From contig JAZQNN010000043.1 in NCBI GenBank assembly GCA_045627365.1, forward strand, positions 1 through 21,070: a stretch of 21,070 bases of DNA, in the 5' to 3' direction. Under the pieces are notes generated by a model that saw only the letters and a list, made by a program, of their open reading frames with translations, was not told where the DNA came from and did no database searches. Source of the DNA: RGIG5612 sp045627365. Lineage in GTDB: Bacteria; Bacillota; Clostridia; Lachnospirales; Lachnospiraceae. Positions 13,815 through 21,070 of this stretch are shown one piece after another. A program made the position numbers and the translations under genes. Each line of letters starts with the position of its first letter. Within the stretch, counting starts at the first letter, position 1.

Positions 13815-14606
13815 TTGCAAAGCTCCCGTGAATATGTTAATTCCATCGTGGTATTTAGTATAGTTTTGACAGTAGACCTTCAGGTGTTCCGTAGGTCTGA
13901 TATGGAACGTGCTCTTCCGGTCCAGCAGCTTGCTCTTGAGATACCTGAGTTCACACGTTTTATTCACGAATATGCCGTTCGTCACGTTATTGAAGAGGAT
14001 CGTGTGGCGTTTCTTGAGTGGACAGACCCGCAGCATCTGGATTCAATTATTCAGACGGACAGCATCTCCGAATTCAACTACCAGCGTAATATGAACGGAA
14101 CGATCAGCATCTCAAGCGAGCTTAACGTCGGAACGACCGTTACGACTGCTTTCACTTTCCGCCGTGCTCAGCCTCAGGCCGACTATGTCGACACTAAATT
14201 AAAGAGCCAGCTCATGAGCCTTGAAGGCCTGCACGTCCTTCTGGTTGATGATAATGAGCTTAATCGTGAGATCGCCTGCGAGATCCTTGAAGAAAACGGC
14301 ATGAAGGTTGAAACAGCCGAAGACGGTGATGTTGCCGTAGAGCGCATAAAGAATATTGCGCCGGGTGAATTTGATCTTGTATTGATGGATATTCAGATGC
14401 CTCGAATGAACGGCTATGACGCTACCAGAGCGATCCGTGCCCTCGACAACACAGCCGCTGCCACGATCCCGATCATTGCAATGACGGCAAACGCTTTTGA
14501 GGAAGACAAGCAGGATGCATACAGCGCAGGCATGAACGGACACATCGCCAAGCCGATCGATGTACCGACGCTGATCGCTACTCTCTCAGATACAATGAAT
14601 CAGTAA
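13815..14606 (+). pseudogene. Remnant of a hybrid sensor histidine kinase (receiver domain intact)
   Basis: The open frame joins pieces of a hybrid kinase. Residues 28-90 (DMERALP, FTRFIHEY, HVIEEDRVAFLEW) resemble the start of a PAS-like sensor domain. Residues 92-115 (NMNGTISISSELNVGTT) are the last strands of a HATPase_c domain. Residues 139-258 are a complete receiver domain: Asp145/146, phospho-acceptor Asp192, Thr224 and Lys246. The HisKA helix, His, N box and most of the ATPase are missing, so an in-frame deletion near 14085 is likely. The frame begins at a TTG with no ribosome site; an ATG at 13902 is a second option with poor support. A receiver-only protein might still be made. Clear terminator behind. 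Confidence 0.6.
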
Positions 14607-14609
14607 AAA

Positions 14610-14650
14610 AACCTCCTGCATGGGATGCCCACGCAGGAGGTTCTTTTTTA
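14610..14650. terminator. Bidirectional rho-independent terminator
   Basis: AACCTCCTGC (14610-14619) pairs with GCAGGAGGTT (14633-14642), and the inner TGGG/CCCA continues the stem. The plus strand continues CTTTTTT. The minus strand ends in TTTTTTT. It separates the kinase remnant from the convergent redox operon and can end both transcripts. Confidence 0.9.
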
Positions 14651-14950
14651 TCTCGGCAATTCGCCTTTTGAAAATTCCGTTATGACACCCGGGCTTGTGA
14701 TGACCTTGTGGTTCATCTGGGCCGTTGATGTTCCCCTTACAAGTGTGAGCGGGAACGCAAAGGCTTCATTCGACATTCCAAGCGAACGTCCTTTGCAGTT
14801 AAGGAAGCACTGTCCGCAGCTCTGGCAGTTTTCCGGATAAGCCATTACCGATTTGTGAGCTTCGTAGTCGAAATAAAATACATCCATCGGGCAGATGTTT
14901 ACGCAATTTTCACAGCCGATACAGTTATTCAGATCTATTCTTATTACCAT
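14648..14950 (-). CDS. 2[4Fe-4S] ferredoxin-like subunit with long C-terminal tail
   Basis: This 100-residue protein binds two 4Fe-4S clusters through C10/C13/C16/C20 (CIGCENCVNICP) and C42/C45/C48/C52 (CQSCGQCFLNC). The last 48 residues have no cysteine and may wrap around a partner, as the tail of AprB does on AprA. The ATG at 14950 shares a base with the TAA of the flavoprotein gene (TAATG), and GGAGG sits 9 nt upstream. A longer in-frame start at 15004 would be inside the flavoprotein and lacks a ribosome site. It is best read as the electron-carrying small subunit of the flavoprotein. Last gene of the operon, followed by a strong terminator. Confidence 0.88.
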   Translation of the reverse strand: MVIRIDLNNCIGCENCVNICPMDVFYFDYEAHKSVMAYPENCQSCGQCFLNCKGRSLGMSNEAFAFPLTLVRGTSTAQMNHKVITSPGVITEFSKGELPR

Positions 14951-16827
14951 TATTTTCTGCCTCCTGTTCCTTGTCCCGGCTTGCCGCCTGGTTTTCCGCC
15001 CCATCCGCTCTTCGGAGCTGTGAAGCCTTTGGCCTTGTCCTCACCTGGGAAGTAATATACGTAACGCTCCTCATACTTCGCGTTTTTGTCTCCGGCCCAC
15101 TCATCAGGGATCGGGATCTTATCAAATATCACCTCACCATTCTCTCCCTTGGTTGCCGTTATATAGCAAAGGAAATTCTCATCATCCCTGAACGGATAAT
15201 CTGCTCTGTAATGCGTTCCTCTGCTTTCCTTTCTTTCGAGGCCCGCGCGCAGCTTGAGCTCGCTCGACATTATCTTGTGTTTCATTTCTATGCAAAGCCT
15301 CAGGTCATGACTGCTCCTTGCCTGAAGTTTCGGAGCGACATGGTCTCTCATATACTCTACCTGCGTAAGAGCCGCCTTCAGCATCGGTTCTGTCTTGACT
15401 GCGCTTACCCAGAAAGGTGCCATTATTCCGTGCAGTACGTCTCTTGCCCAGTTGGCGTCATAGCCTTTTTCAATGCTGAGCGGCGCGAGCATTTCGGTCT
15501 TCTTTGTCTCAAGAAGTTCCTCGCTCGGCTCCCTTAAGGCTGTCTTAGCTGCAAAGTCCGCAGCTCCTGCACCCGCGTGCCAGCCGTCTATTGAGCAAAA
15601 ACATGACGTAAAGCCTACTCCGACAGGATATGTCGCGCCATTTGGCATCGTCGAATGTGTTCCGTCGCCGGCAACATAAAGACCGGCGATACCCGTTGAG
15701 CAGTCATCATTTTCAAGGCCGCAGAATACACCTGCAGAAAGGTGATGGCACATGCCGATAGCAGCTCCCGGAACACTCTCTCCCAGAGTCGGCGTGCTCT
15801 TCTTGCCGGTGCGGATCTCTTCCGGATCCTTGCCGTATCTTTCAGATGCGCCGATTCTCGTAAAGCTGGCTTCACGAACGTCTGCAACAGATGTTCCGTC
15901 CTCCGCCTCAGCACCGAAGGCGCCCTTCCTGATCCTGCTGAGTGCAAGGATATTACCTTTTGACCTTACGTATTCGATATGGTTCTCCGGTGTGATATCA
16001 CCGCCGCAGAGCCATACATTTTCCAGATACTGCCAATGGTTGCCCGCAAAGGCGTTGCCAACGCCCGAGCCGTTGCAGTTATGGGTGTCTTCGTATTCTT
16101 TGCCTGCAATAGGAAGGCCCAGCTCGTAGGCCATGTATTCGCCGTCAAACGTGTCATCACCCACCGGATACCCCGATGGTTTTACGGAGCCTGTGCCGGT
16201 AGCCATGACTATGGCCTTAGCGCTGAAAGAGATGACCTGTCCGCTCGGAACATGAAAGCCCAAAGCGCCGCAGACGCCTTCCTCGTCTTTCAGGATATCT
16301 GTTATCATCGTGTGCTCGAGCCAATCGATGCCGTTGTTTTGCAGCACTTCGGTAAAACGCTGTCGCCTGTCGAATTTTTCAAACGTCTCCCTGTAGCCTA
16401 CAAAGTCCTCATTCTCGAAGAAATTACCGGCTTCGGTTGCCCTTGGATACTGCTTCAGGATCCCCCACTTTGAAAGCCTTTCGAAAACGCTCTTGGACTC
16501 CTTTACCCATGTGAAATACCACTTTTTATTGCAGACGTAATCTCCGCCCATCTGGATGGTCTTCCAGTATAGTTCTTCGTCGTCTCCTCTGTCGCTGTCG
16601 AACCATCTGAATGATGACGGCCATGCAGAAAGCCCCGAATAGCCCGGCTTACCCTTGTCAACAACAAGGACCTTCATTCCCTTCTCCGCAGCCGAAACAG
16701 CTGCGTTCAGGCCTGCGAAACCGCAGCCTATCACGAGTACATCGCACGTATATTTTTCGTTATATGCACATGGAACCTTTTCCGGACGCGGTAGCTCCAT
16801 CTGGCATGGATAGTATTTTTCTTCCAT
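14950..16827 (-). CDS. FAD-dependent oxidoreductase, fumarate reductase/AprA-like large subunit
   Basis: This 625-residue flavoprotein belongs to the FAD_binding_2 group that holds succinate dehydrogenase, fumarate reductase and adenylylsulfate reductase (AprA). The FAD site is GCGFAGLNAA (34-43), with Asp57 at the end of the second strand, ATGTGS (209-214) and GLYVAGDGTHS (382-392). The C-terminal helical domain has ESRGTHYRADYP (534-545), typical of the family. The usual fumarate-binding residues could not be matched, so fumarate or APS as substrate is not supported. The tail 605-625 is rich in Gly, Lys and Pro, which is odd. It has no signal peptide, so it is cytosolic. TAGGAGG precedes the ATG; genes on both sides are 1-12 nt away. 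Confidence 0.88.
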   Translation of the reverse strand: MEEKYYPCQMELPRPEKVPCAYNEKYTCDVLVIGCGFAGLNAAVSAAEKGMKVLVVDKGKPGYSGLSAWPSSFRWFDSDRGDDEELYWKTIQMGGDYVCNKKWYFTWVKESKSVFERLSKWGILKQYPRATEAGNFFENEDFVGYRETFEKFDRRQRFTEVLQNNGIDWLEHTMITDILKDEEGVCGALGFHVPSGQVISFSAKAIVMATGTGSVKPSGYPVGDDTFDGEYMAYELGLPIAGKEYEDTHNCNGSGVGNAFAGNHWQYLENVWLCGGDITPENHIEYVRSKGNILALSRIRKGAFGAEAEDGTSVADVREASFTRIGASERYGKDPEEIRTGKKSTPTLGESVPGAAIGMCHHLSAGVFCGLENDDCSTGIAGLYVAGDGTHSTMPNGATYPVGVGFTSCFCSIDGWHAGAGAADFAAKTALREPSEELLETKKTEMLAPLSIEKGYDANWARDVLHGIMAPFWVSAVKTEPMLKAALTQVEYMRDHVAPKLQARSSHDLRLCIEMKHKIMSSELKLRAGLERKESRGTHYRADYPFRDDENFLCYITATKGENGEVIFDKIPIPDEWAGDKNAKYEERYVYYFPGEDKAKGFTAPKSGWGGKPGGKPGQGTGGRK

Positions 16828-16838
16828 TTTATATCCTC

Positions 16839-19328
16839 CTAAAAGATATCGTTGTATCTTCCGCCGGCAGAAAATGCTGCCACCACATCCGCAGCACGCT
16901 CCGGATCCCCGATAACGACAGCACCTTTAAGCTGCGTTCCGAAGAACCAGTACTTTTCATGACTTGGCTTGATATCGTTTGTAACTTCAACTGTTTTGTA
17001 CTTGGCGCCCGCGGTCTTTCCCGGGTCTCCTATCGCCGAAAGAGCCGTGCCGAATGCATCCATGGTAAGTGCCAGCGGTCTGTTGGCGTAGGCTATGCGC
17101 TCGCCTGCAGCATTTGCACCGCAGACCTTACCCTGTGTGGCTGCCTCTGTCCAAAGCTGGTAGTTCACTCCGTCATATTCGACGCAGTCTCCGCAGGCCA
17201 GGATCGAATCCGCTGATGTCTCCATGTTGGCATTAACGACAAGCGATCTTCCTATCTTTAGCCCTGCGCTTTCAGCCGGCCCGAGATTAGCTCTGTTTCC
17301 GCAGGCGATAATTACTATGTCCGCGGCAAATTCTCTGCCGTCCTCAAGCGTTACTGATGAGACATGTCCGGCTGTTCCGCGTATTTCAGCAACTGATATT
17401 CCCTCGTAACATGGAATAGCGAAGCCCTTCATCTTCTCCTTGATGATGCCGGCAGACTGCTCGTCCAGCTGACGCGACATGATCTGGGACGCAACCTCGA
17501 GAACGACCGGCTTCACGCCCTGTCTGAAAAGCTCCCAGGTGATTTCCATTCCTATGACTCCGCCGCCGATAACGACCGCATTCCGCGCCTCGCGGCAAAG
17601 CTCAAGGATCTTCTGTACATCGCTAAAGTGCCTTACGGATACGACTCCATCCAGGTCTCTTCCTTTGAAAGGCGGTATGAAGCATTCGCAGCCTAAAGCG
17701 TAGATCAGCTTATCGTATCCGTACCCGGCTCCGTTCTCACAGATGACCTGCTTCTCATCAGGCAGGATCTCAGTTACTCTTGCACCTTTGATGATGCTGA
17801 TACCGCGCCTGTCGTACCAGTCCTGTTCGTGGTAAATGATCACCTCCGGTGTCTTCTCAAGATCGTGGAAATTCTTGGAAAGCAAAGGTCTGTTTATCGG
17901 GAGTGTTTCGGATGCCGTAAGCATCGTTATATTGCCCGTCTTATCTCTCAAGCGGATAGCTTCAGCGGCAGATATTGCGGCGATTCCTCCGCCGATGATA
18001 AGATATCTGTCGTTACTGTCTCTTGTGAATGTTATCTCGTCCTCGTATGCCGGAACGCAGCGTTCAAGGCCTACTCCGCACACCGGGCAGATTCCGAGCG
18101 AGGCGTCAAATATTTCGCCGCAGACAAGGCACTTTACAAGAACCGGTTTTCGCTCATTTTGTATCTTGAGTACAAAGCATGCGACTCCGTAGCCGAAGTC
18201 AATTGCTTTTCTTTCCCATTTCTCGTCCGGATTGCCGGGCACCGAAAAATCAGGCGGGTCCAGCTTCATGCCCTTTGCGCTAAGCAGATCCTTGATGTCG
18301 CCAGCCGCATATCCCGGTGAGATTGACGAAACGAAAACTGCACCTATCTTGCCCTCGACCTGCTTTTTCTCCAAGGATGTGATGATGTCCAAAACTGCCT
18401 TGTCAGGTCCGTCTCCATCTTCTGCTGTTCCGAAGACAAAAGCGTCCGCGGCGCTGATCATCTTAAGTACGCTGAGCCTGTCTGTTGACGACAGATTGCA
18501 GTCAAGCACTTTGATATCTCCGGCCTCGCGTACTCCGGTCATCACTTTCTCAGCCACGCGCTCCGTGTAACCGTTCTGCGTGTAGATAAATGCGATCTCG
18601 GGCTTATCCTTTTCAGCTCTTTCCGGGCAGATATAGGCGCAGATCTCATCGATCTTCTCATCGATGACCGGGCCTGATGCCGGACAGATATAGGCGATCC
18701 CCTCGTCCTTTACCAGGGCTGCCGCTTTCTTCATTACCTTCTCTCTGTCAAACGCATCGATATCGTACGCGAAAAGCATTACGCCCTCAAGAAAGCTCTC
18801 ACCACGCACCTCAGAGGCGAAGCACTCCTCTCCTCCGTAAAGAGAGCCGAATGCGTCCGCCGTGAAGAGAAGTTTCTTATCCTTACTTATCACGTAAAGC
18901 GCGGACGTTACGAATCTGTCAAGCAGGGTGCGGAACTCAAGCTGTTCCCCCGCAAGGGTCAGCGTCCTGTCGCCTCTTAACTCCAATTTGTTTTCTGTGG
19001 ATAATCCTTGTCCTGAAAGCCTTGTTAAGGCGCCGTACTCGCCTATAAGCACGGTTTTGGGGCTTTTTTCAAGAAGGGCGTTTACTGCGGCCGAGTCGTC
19101 ATTTGTTCCGAAGATCACAAGGAAATCCGGCTTGCCGATAAGCTCAAGCCAGTTCGTAAGATACGCTTTCGGAACTGTGCCAAGAACGATCGTTCCCTCG
19201 CTTCCTTCCATCAGATACGACGAAAAGCTTACACCGTAGTCGGTATAAGCTTTTTTCCTGAATCCTCTGTAAGAATCGTCAGCCGCTACGATACGATAAA
19301 CTCCATCGAGTATTTTCTGTTTTACCAT
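16839..19328 (-). CDS. Class F flavodiiron-like fusion with NADH:rubredoxin reductase, diiron ligands lost
   Basis: This 829-residue fusion holds four parts in order: an MBL-fold domain (about 1-240), a flavodoxin-like domain (243-390), a short-spaced rubredoxin with C400/C403 and C414/C417, and a NAD(P)H:rubredoxin reductase (438-829) with FAD motif GGGIAAISA (446-454), NAD motif GGGVIGMEI (588-596) and ILACGDC (709-715). This is the class F flavodiiron layout (O2 or NO reductases). However, the canonical ligand motif HxExDH reads GTNDDS (74-79). The next His is gone from LLDRFVT, and the last one is replaced in CPASGP (215-220). Only Asp78 and Asp158 remain. The flavodoxin phosphate loop is also atypical. 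It probably acts as an NADH-driven electron carrier, not an O2 reductase. The Shine-Dalgarno is unusually far (15 nt) from the ATG. Confidence 0.9.
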   Translation of the reverse strand: MVKQKILDGVYRIVAADDSYRGFRKKAYTDYGVSFSSYLMEGSEGTIVLGTVPKAYLTNWLELIGKPDFLVIFGTNDDSAAVNALLEKSPKTVLIGEYGALTRLSGQGLSTENKLELRGDRTLTLAGEQLEFRTLLDRFVTSALYVISKDKKLLFTADAFGSLYGGEECFASEVRGESFLEGVMLFAYDIDAFDREKVMKKAAALVKDEGIAYICPASGPVIDEKIDEICAYICPERAEKDKPEIAFIYTQNGYTERVAEKVMTGVREAGDIKVLDCNLSSTDRLSVLKMISAADAFVFGTAEDGDGPDKAVLDIITSLEKKQVEGKIGAVFVSSISPGYAAGDIKDLLSAKGMKLDPPDFSVPGNPDEKWERKAIDFGYGVACFVLKIQNERKPVLVKCLVCGEIFDASLGICPVCGVGLERCVPAYEDEITFTRDSNDRYLIIGGGIAAISAAEAIRLRDKTGNITMLTASETLPINRPLLSKNFHDLEKTPEVIIYHEQDWYDRRGISIIKGARVTEILPDEKQVICENGAGYGYDKLIYALGCECFIPPFKGRDLDGVVSVRHFSDVQKILELCREARNAVVIGGGVIGMEITWELFRQGVKPVVLEVASQIMSRQLDEQSAGIIKEKMKGFAIPCYEGISVAEIRGTAGHVSSVTLEDGREFAADIVIIACGNRANLGPAESAGLKIGRSLVVNANMETSADSILACGDCVEYDGVNYQLWTEAATQGKVCGANAAGERIAYANRPLALTMDAFGTALSAIGDPGKTAGAKYKTVEVTNDIKPSHEKYWFFGTQLKGAVVIGDPERAADVVAAFSAGGRYNDIF

Positions 19329-19361
19329 ATAGTTTAGGCTCTACTCCTTTTTTTGTTTTTA

Positions 19362-19370
19362 ATTATATCA
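19362..19370 (-). promoter_or_regulatory. Extended -10 promoter of the redox operon
   Basis: On the minus strand TGATATAAT is an extended -10 with a perfect TATAAT hexamer (19362-19367). The -35 position is poor, which is common with extended -10 promoters. Transcription would start near 19355, giving a leader of about 27 nt that includes AAAGGAG (19344-19350). Confidence 0.65.
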
Positions 19371-19433
19371 TAGAAGCCCAGGCTGAGTGATTAATATTTA
19401 ATTTTTACTGATTCAAATTCGCGAGCAGCAAGC

Positions 19434-19565
19434 TTAAAGAGCGAGCTTCAAAATGTTAACGATGTCCTGTGTTTCAAGATGCATCAGCCCTCCGACCGTT
19501 CCGTCGGTATTTGAGATATTCTTAATATACTAGTACTTGCCTCTGTTTTCAATAAGATAACCCTA
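19434..19565 (-). pseudogene. Decayed 3' end of an unidentified gene
   Basis: One minus-strand frame reads GYLIENRGKY, a TAG stop, then YIKNISNTDG, TVGGLMHLETQD, IVNILKLAL and a TAA. Tandem TAG and TAA stops precede the fragment. The amino-acid make-up looks like a real protein C terminus, and the internal TAG is one base away from CAG (Gln) or GAG (Glu). I cannot name the family. It may equally be chance, since the longest unbroken piece is only 32 codons. It is separated from the redox operon, whose promoter lies just downstream. Confidence 0.4.
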
Positions 19566-19587
19566 TTATGCAAAAAAGTGAGCAGCA

Positions 19588-19617
19588 TTGACGGCTTTGT
19601 CGGTCAGATGCTAAATT
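19588..19617 (+). promoter_or_regulatory. Candidate promoter of the membrane protein gene
   Basis: TTGACG (19588-19593), 18 nt and TAAATT (19612-19617) form a fair sigma-A-type promoter about 30 nt before the ATG at 19650. The -35 is strong and the -10 is weak. Confidence 0.45.
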
Positions 19618-19649
19618 AAATAGATACAGAAAAAGAAACGGGAAATCGG

Positions 19650-20318
19650 ATGACTTTAAAAGAAAGATTCATAAACTGGGTTGAGAAACGCGACAAAAAA
19701 ATGCAGGAACAGGACGAGCTCCGTTCCCGTCAGTTCCGCAAGGGCGGCTATCATCGTTTTTTCGAAGGTTACACAGAGTATACTGTTTTGAAACCTAACG
19801 GAAAGGAGAAAATTGTCCGCGTATATACCGCCGCCTACTATAAGGCTGCCCTCAGCACGCCTCTTTATGCGCTTTGCCGTCTCGGATATATTGTGCTTTG
19901 CGTTGCAGCTGTGATATTCATGCTTTCAGCCACGACCAGGGATATCGGATGCAACTATGTGTGGTATGTAAATGTTCCTGTGTCTTTGTCATTTCCGGCA
20001 ATATTTGCAACATGCTGGTGCTCTGTATCGGCAGCACTGGCTGACAGAGAAATGAAGCTGCGCCATATGCGCACCATTCATAAGATACTTCCTATTGCAG
20101 CCATTATTGCCGCAGGAACCTATATGCTTTCCGCGATAAGCATGCTCATTTTTATGCTGATCCACCTGCCGGATACGGAAGGTACACTTTATTCGCTGCT
20201 GATGCTGCTTGTCTCATGCATCTGCACGCTTGCGATCTGGTTCATTGAAAATCACGTAACGTATAATATGGTAGAAAACCCGGTGGAGCCTCAACCCGGA
20301 GGAGTGGAAATCAGATAA
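19650..20318 (+). CDS. Four-helix membrane protein of unknown function
   Basis: I do not recognise a named family for this 222-residue protein. Residues 1-65 are cytosolic and highly charged, with RFFEGYTEYTVLKPNGKEK (37-55) and a following VRVYTAAYYKAAL segment that looks conserved rather than random. Then come four hydrophobic helices, at about 72-94, 104-126, 145-171 and 180-198, and a short tail. No catalytic motif, heme-binding His pair or transporter signature is visible. The ribosome site is weak (GGGAAATCGG). It is transcribed away from the redox operon and closed by a hairpin. A role as membrane partner of that operon is possible but rests only on closeness. Confidence 0.75.
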   Translation: MTLKERFINWVEKRDKKMQEQDELRSRQFRKGGYHRFFEGYTEYTVLKPNGKEKIVRVYTAAYYKAALSTPLYALCRLGYIVLCVAAVIFMLSATTRDIGCNYVWYVNVPVSLSFPAIFATCWCSVSAALADREMKLRHMRTIHKILPIAAIIAAGTYMLSAISMLIFMLIHLPDTEGTLYSLLMLLVSCICTLAIWFIENHVTYNMVENPVEPQPGGVEIR

Positions 20319-20338
20319 GGCGAAATAATACAAAGAGA

Positions 20339-20360
20339 AAGCCGGCCATCAGGCCGGCTT
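20339..20360. terminator. Terminator hairpin between convergent genes
   Basis: AAGCCGGCC (20339-20347) pairs perfectly with GGCCGGCTT (20352-20360) over the loop ATCA. It lies between the stop of the membrane protein and the stop of the leftward esterase gene and can serve both, although neither T tract is strong. Confidence 0.75.
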
Positions 20361-20365
20361 AAATT

Positions 20366-21070
20366 TCAATCTCTTACATTGGAGAACAACCATTCTTTAA
20401 CACCCTTGATGTAGTAAACCACATTCCATGTGCTGGTGTGATTTGATCCACCGTGTGGATATACATTTGCAGGAACTACACTGTCCCCGTAGAATACCGT
20501 GTAGCGCATGTCTACGTCATCCTTCATGGCCTCATAAGCATGCTCTGTGAGCTGCTCGAAGCTTTCCTTAGCGTCCCACCAGTAATGACCGATATTAACG
20601 CCCTTTGCTTCCAAGGCTGCGGTGACAGCATTCATTCCCGGAAATGCCCTTGCATCATGTTCTGAAACAAGAATCCAGAACTTGCACTTGGTGCATTTTT
20701 CAGCCATTTTTTCAGCGTCCCACTGGCCTGCTACAAGCAGTGATGCTGCAAAATACTCAGGATACCTGATATTCATCTCGCAGCTTGCCATGCAGCCCAT
20801 TGACTGTCCTGTTGTATATATGCGCTTGCGGTCAATATTGTAACGTGTAACAACGTCATCCAAAGCCGCAACGAATTTGTCGATCATCGGAGTTCCGGTC
20901 TGGTTTGGTCCAAAAGGAGACTCTCCCCTGGCAACCTGCGGAGCAAATACAAAACAGGGATGCTCGGCCTGCCATTCAGGCGATGCAAATGCAATCGCTC
21001 CGCTTCCCTGTGATAATGTAATCATAGGATCGCTTCCACATGGGCCGGCATCGTGAATGAACATTACGAT
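20366..21070 (-). CDS. Alpha/beta-hydrolase esterase, 3' part (runs off the window)
   Basis: The visible 234 residues are the C-terminal part of a serine hydrolase. They include an oxyanion-type segment, VMFIHDAG, at the window edge, the nucleophile elbow GQSMG, a probable acid Asp in SEHDARAFP, and a probable catalytic His in GGSNHTSTW near the end. This order suits the PHB depolymerase/feruloyl-esterase-like and prolyl-oligopeptidase-like esterases. The frame stays open to 21070, and the ATG at 21062-21064 falls in the middle of a strand-type motif, so the true start, and perhaps a signal peptide or binding domain, lies outside. Several Cys (CTKCKFW) are present. Substrate unknown. Confidence 0.85.
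   Translation of the reverse strand: MVMFIHDAGPCGSDPMITLSQGSGAIAFASPEWQAEHPCFVFAPQVARGESPFGPNQTGTPMIDKFVAALDDVVTRYNIDRKRIYTTGQSMGCMASCEMNIRYPEYFAASLLVAGQWDAEKMAEKCTKCKFWILVSEHDARAFPGMNAVTAALEAKGVNIGHYWWDAKESFEQLTEHAYEAMKDDVDMRYTVFYGDSVVPANVYPHGGSNHTSTWNVVYYIKGVKEWLFSNVRD

Larger units (their letters stand above)
19329..19649. other. Intergenic stretch with a gene remnant and two promoters
   Basis: These 321 bases hold the leftward promoter of the redox operon, a probable decayed coding fragment (19434-19565, minus strand), and the candidate rightward promoter of the membrane protein. No intact gene is present. Confidence 0.6.

Noticed and set aside
13597..13863. Plus-strand frame of 88 codons
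   Set aside because: It starts inside the inverted repeat, has no Shine-Dalgarno site, and its translation has no recognisable pattern.
14951..15004. N-terminal extension of the ferredoxin
   Set aside because: It lies within the flavoprotein gene and is very basic and unlike the family; the TAATG start at 14950 has GGAGG.
14950..16827. Assignment as adenylylsulfate reductase or fumarate reductase
   Set aside because: The fold fits, but the substrate residues could not be matched and no sulfate or fumarate pathway gene is nearby, so only the family level is given.
16839..19328. Assignment as an O2- or NO-reducing flavodiiron protein
   Set aside because: The domain order fits but all histidine ligands of the diiron site are missing.

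Overview
The window looks like chromosomal DNA of an anaerobic Firmicute, most likely class Clostridia. The reasons are strong GGAGG-type Shine-Dalgarno sites, compact operons with ATGA or TAATG junctions, two ferredoxin-tailed aldo/keto reductases, a fused flavodiiron-type protein, a sigma factor paired with a DUF4349 anti-sigma protein, and no sign of aerobic respiration. I cannot name a genus. No rRNA, transposase or CRISPR array is present. One tRNA-Ser(CGA) lies near the left end.

Layout. Positions 1-190: promoter and ribosome binding site of a leftward gene just outside the window, two hairpins and the tRNA. 332-1488: leftward operon of a flavin reductase-like protein and a LOG-family phosphoribohydrolase. 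1489-2096: a gene-poor stretch with three copies of a hairpin-ended repeat of about 54 bp, a 21-bp-period direct repeat, a promoter and a possible attenuator-like leader. 2097-2888: an unassigned protein with PD-(D/E)XK nuclease-like motifs. 2975-5264: a three-gene ABC importer of the SsuA/TauA type with its own promoter. 5340-7080: an ECF sigma factor overlapping its probable membrane anti-sigma partner.

7134-12255 holds two divergent operons with partly shared -35 DNA. One goes left (lipoprotein, then aldo/keto reductase with two 4Fe-4S sites). The other goes right (MFS transporter, a second such aldo/keto reductase, malic enzyme). 12252-13310 is a leftward pair: a small unknown helical protein and an MBL-fold hydrolase. 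13311-14606 holds inverted repeats and what looks like the deletion remnant of a hybrid histidine kinase.

14648-19328 is the most interesting part, a tight three-gene redox operon on the minus strand. Its first gene is an 829-residue fusion with MBL, flavodoxin, short-spaced rubredoxin and NADH:rubredoxin reductase modules, the class F flavodiiron layout, but every histidine ligand of the diiron site is gone. It is followed by a fumarate reductase/AprA-like flavoprotein and a 2[4Fe-4S] ferredoxin with a long C-terminal tail. I infer an NADH-fed electron chain to an unknown acceptor. To its right are a decayed gene fragment, a four-helix membrane protein of unknown role, and the 3' part of a serine esterase that runs off the window.
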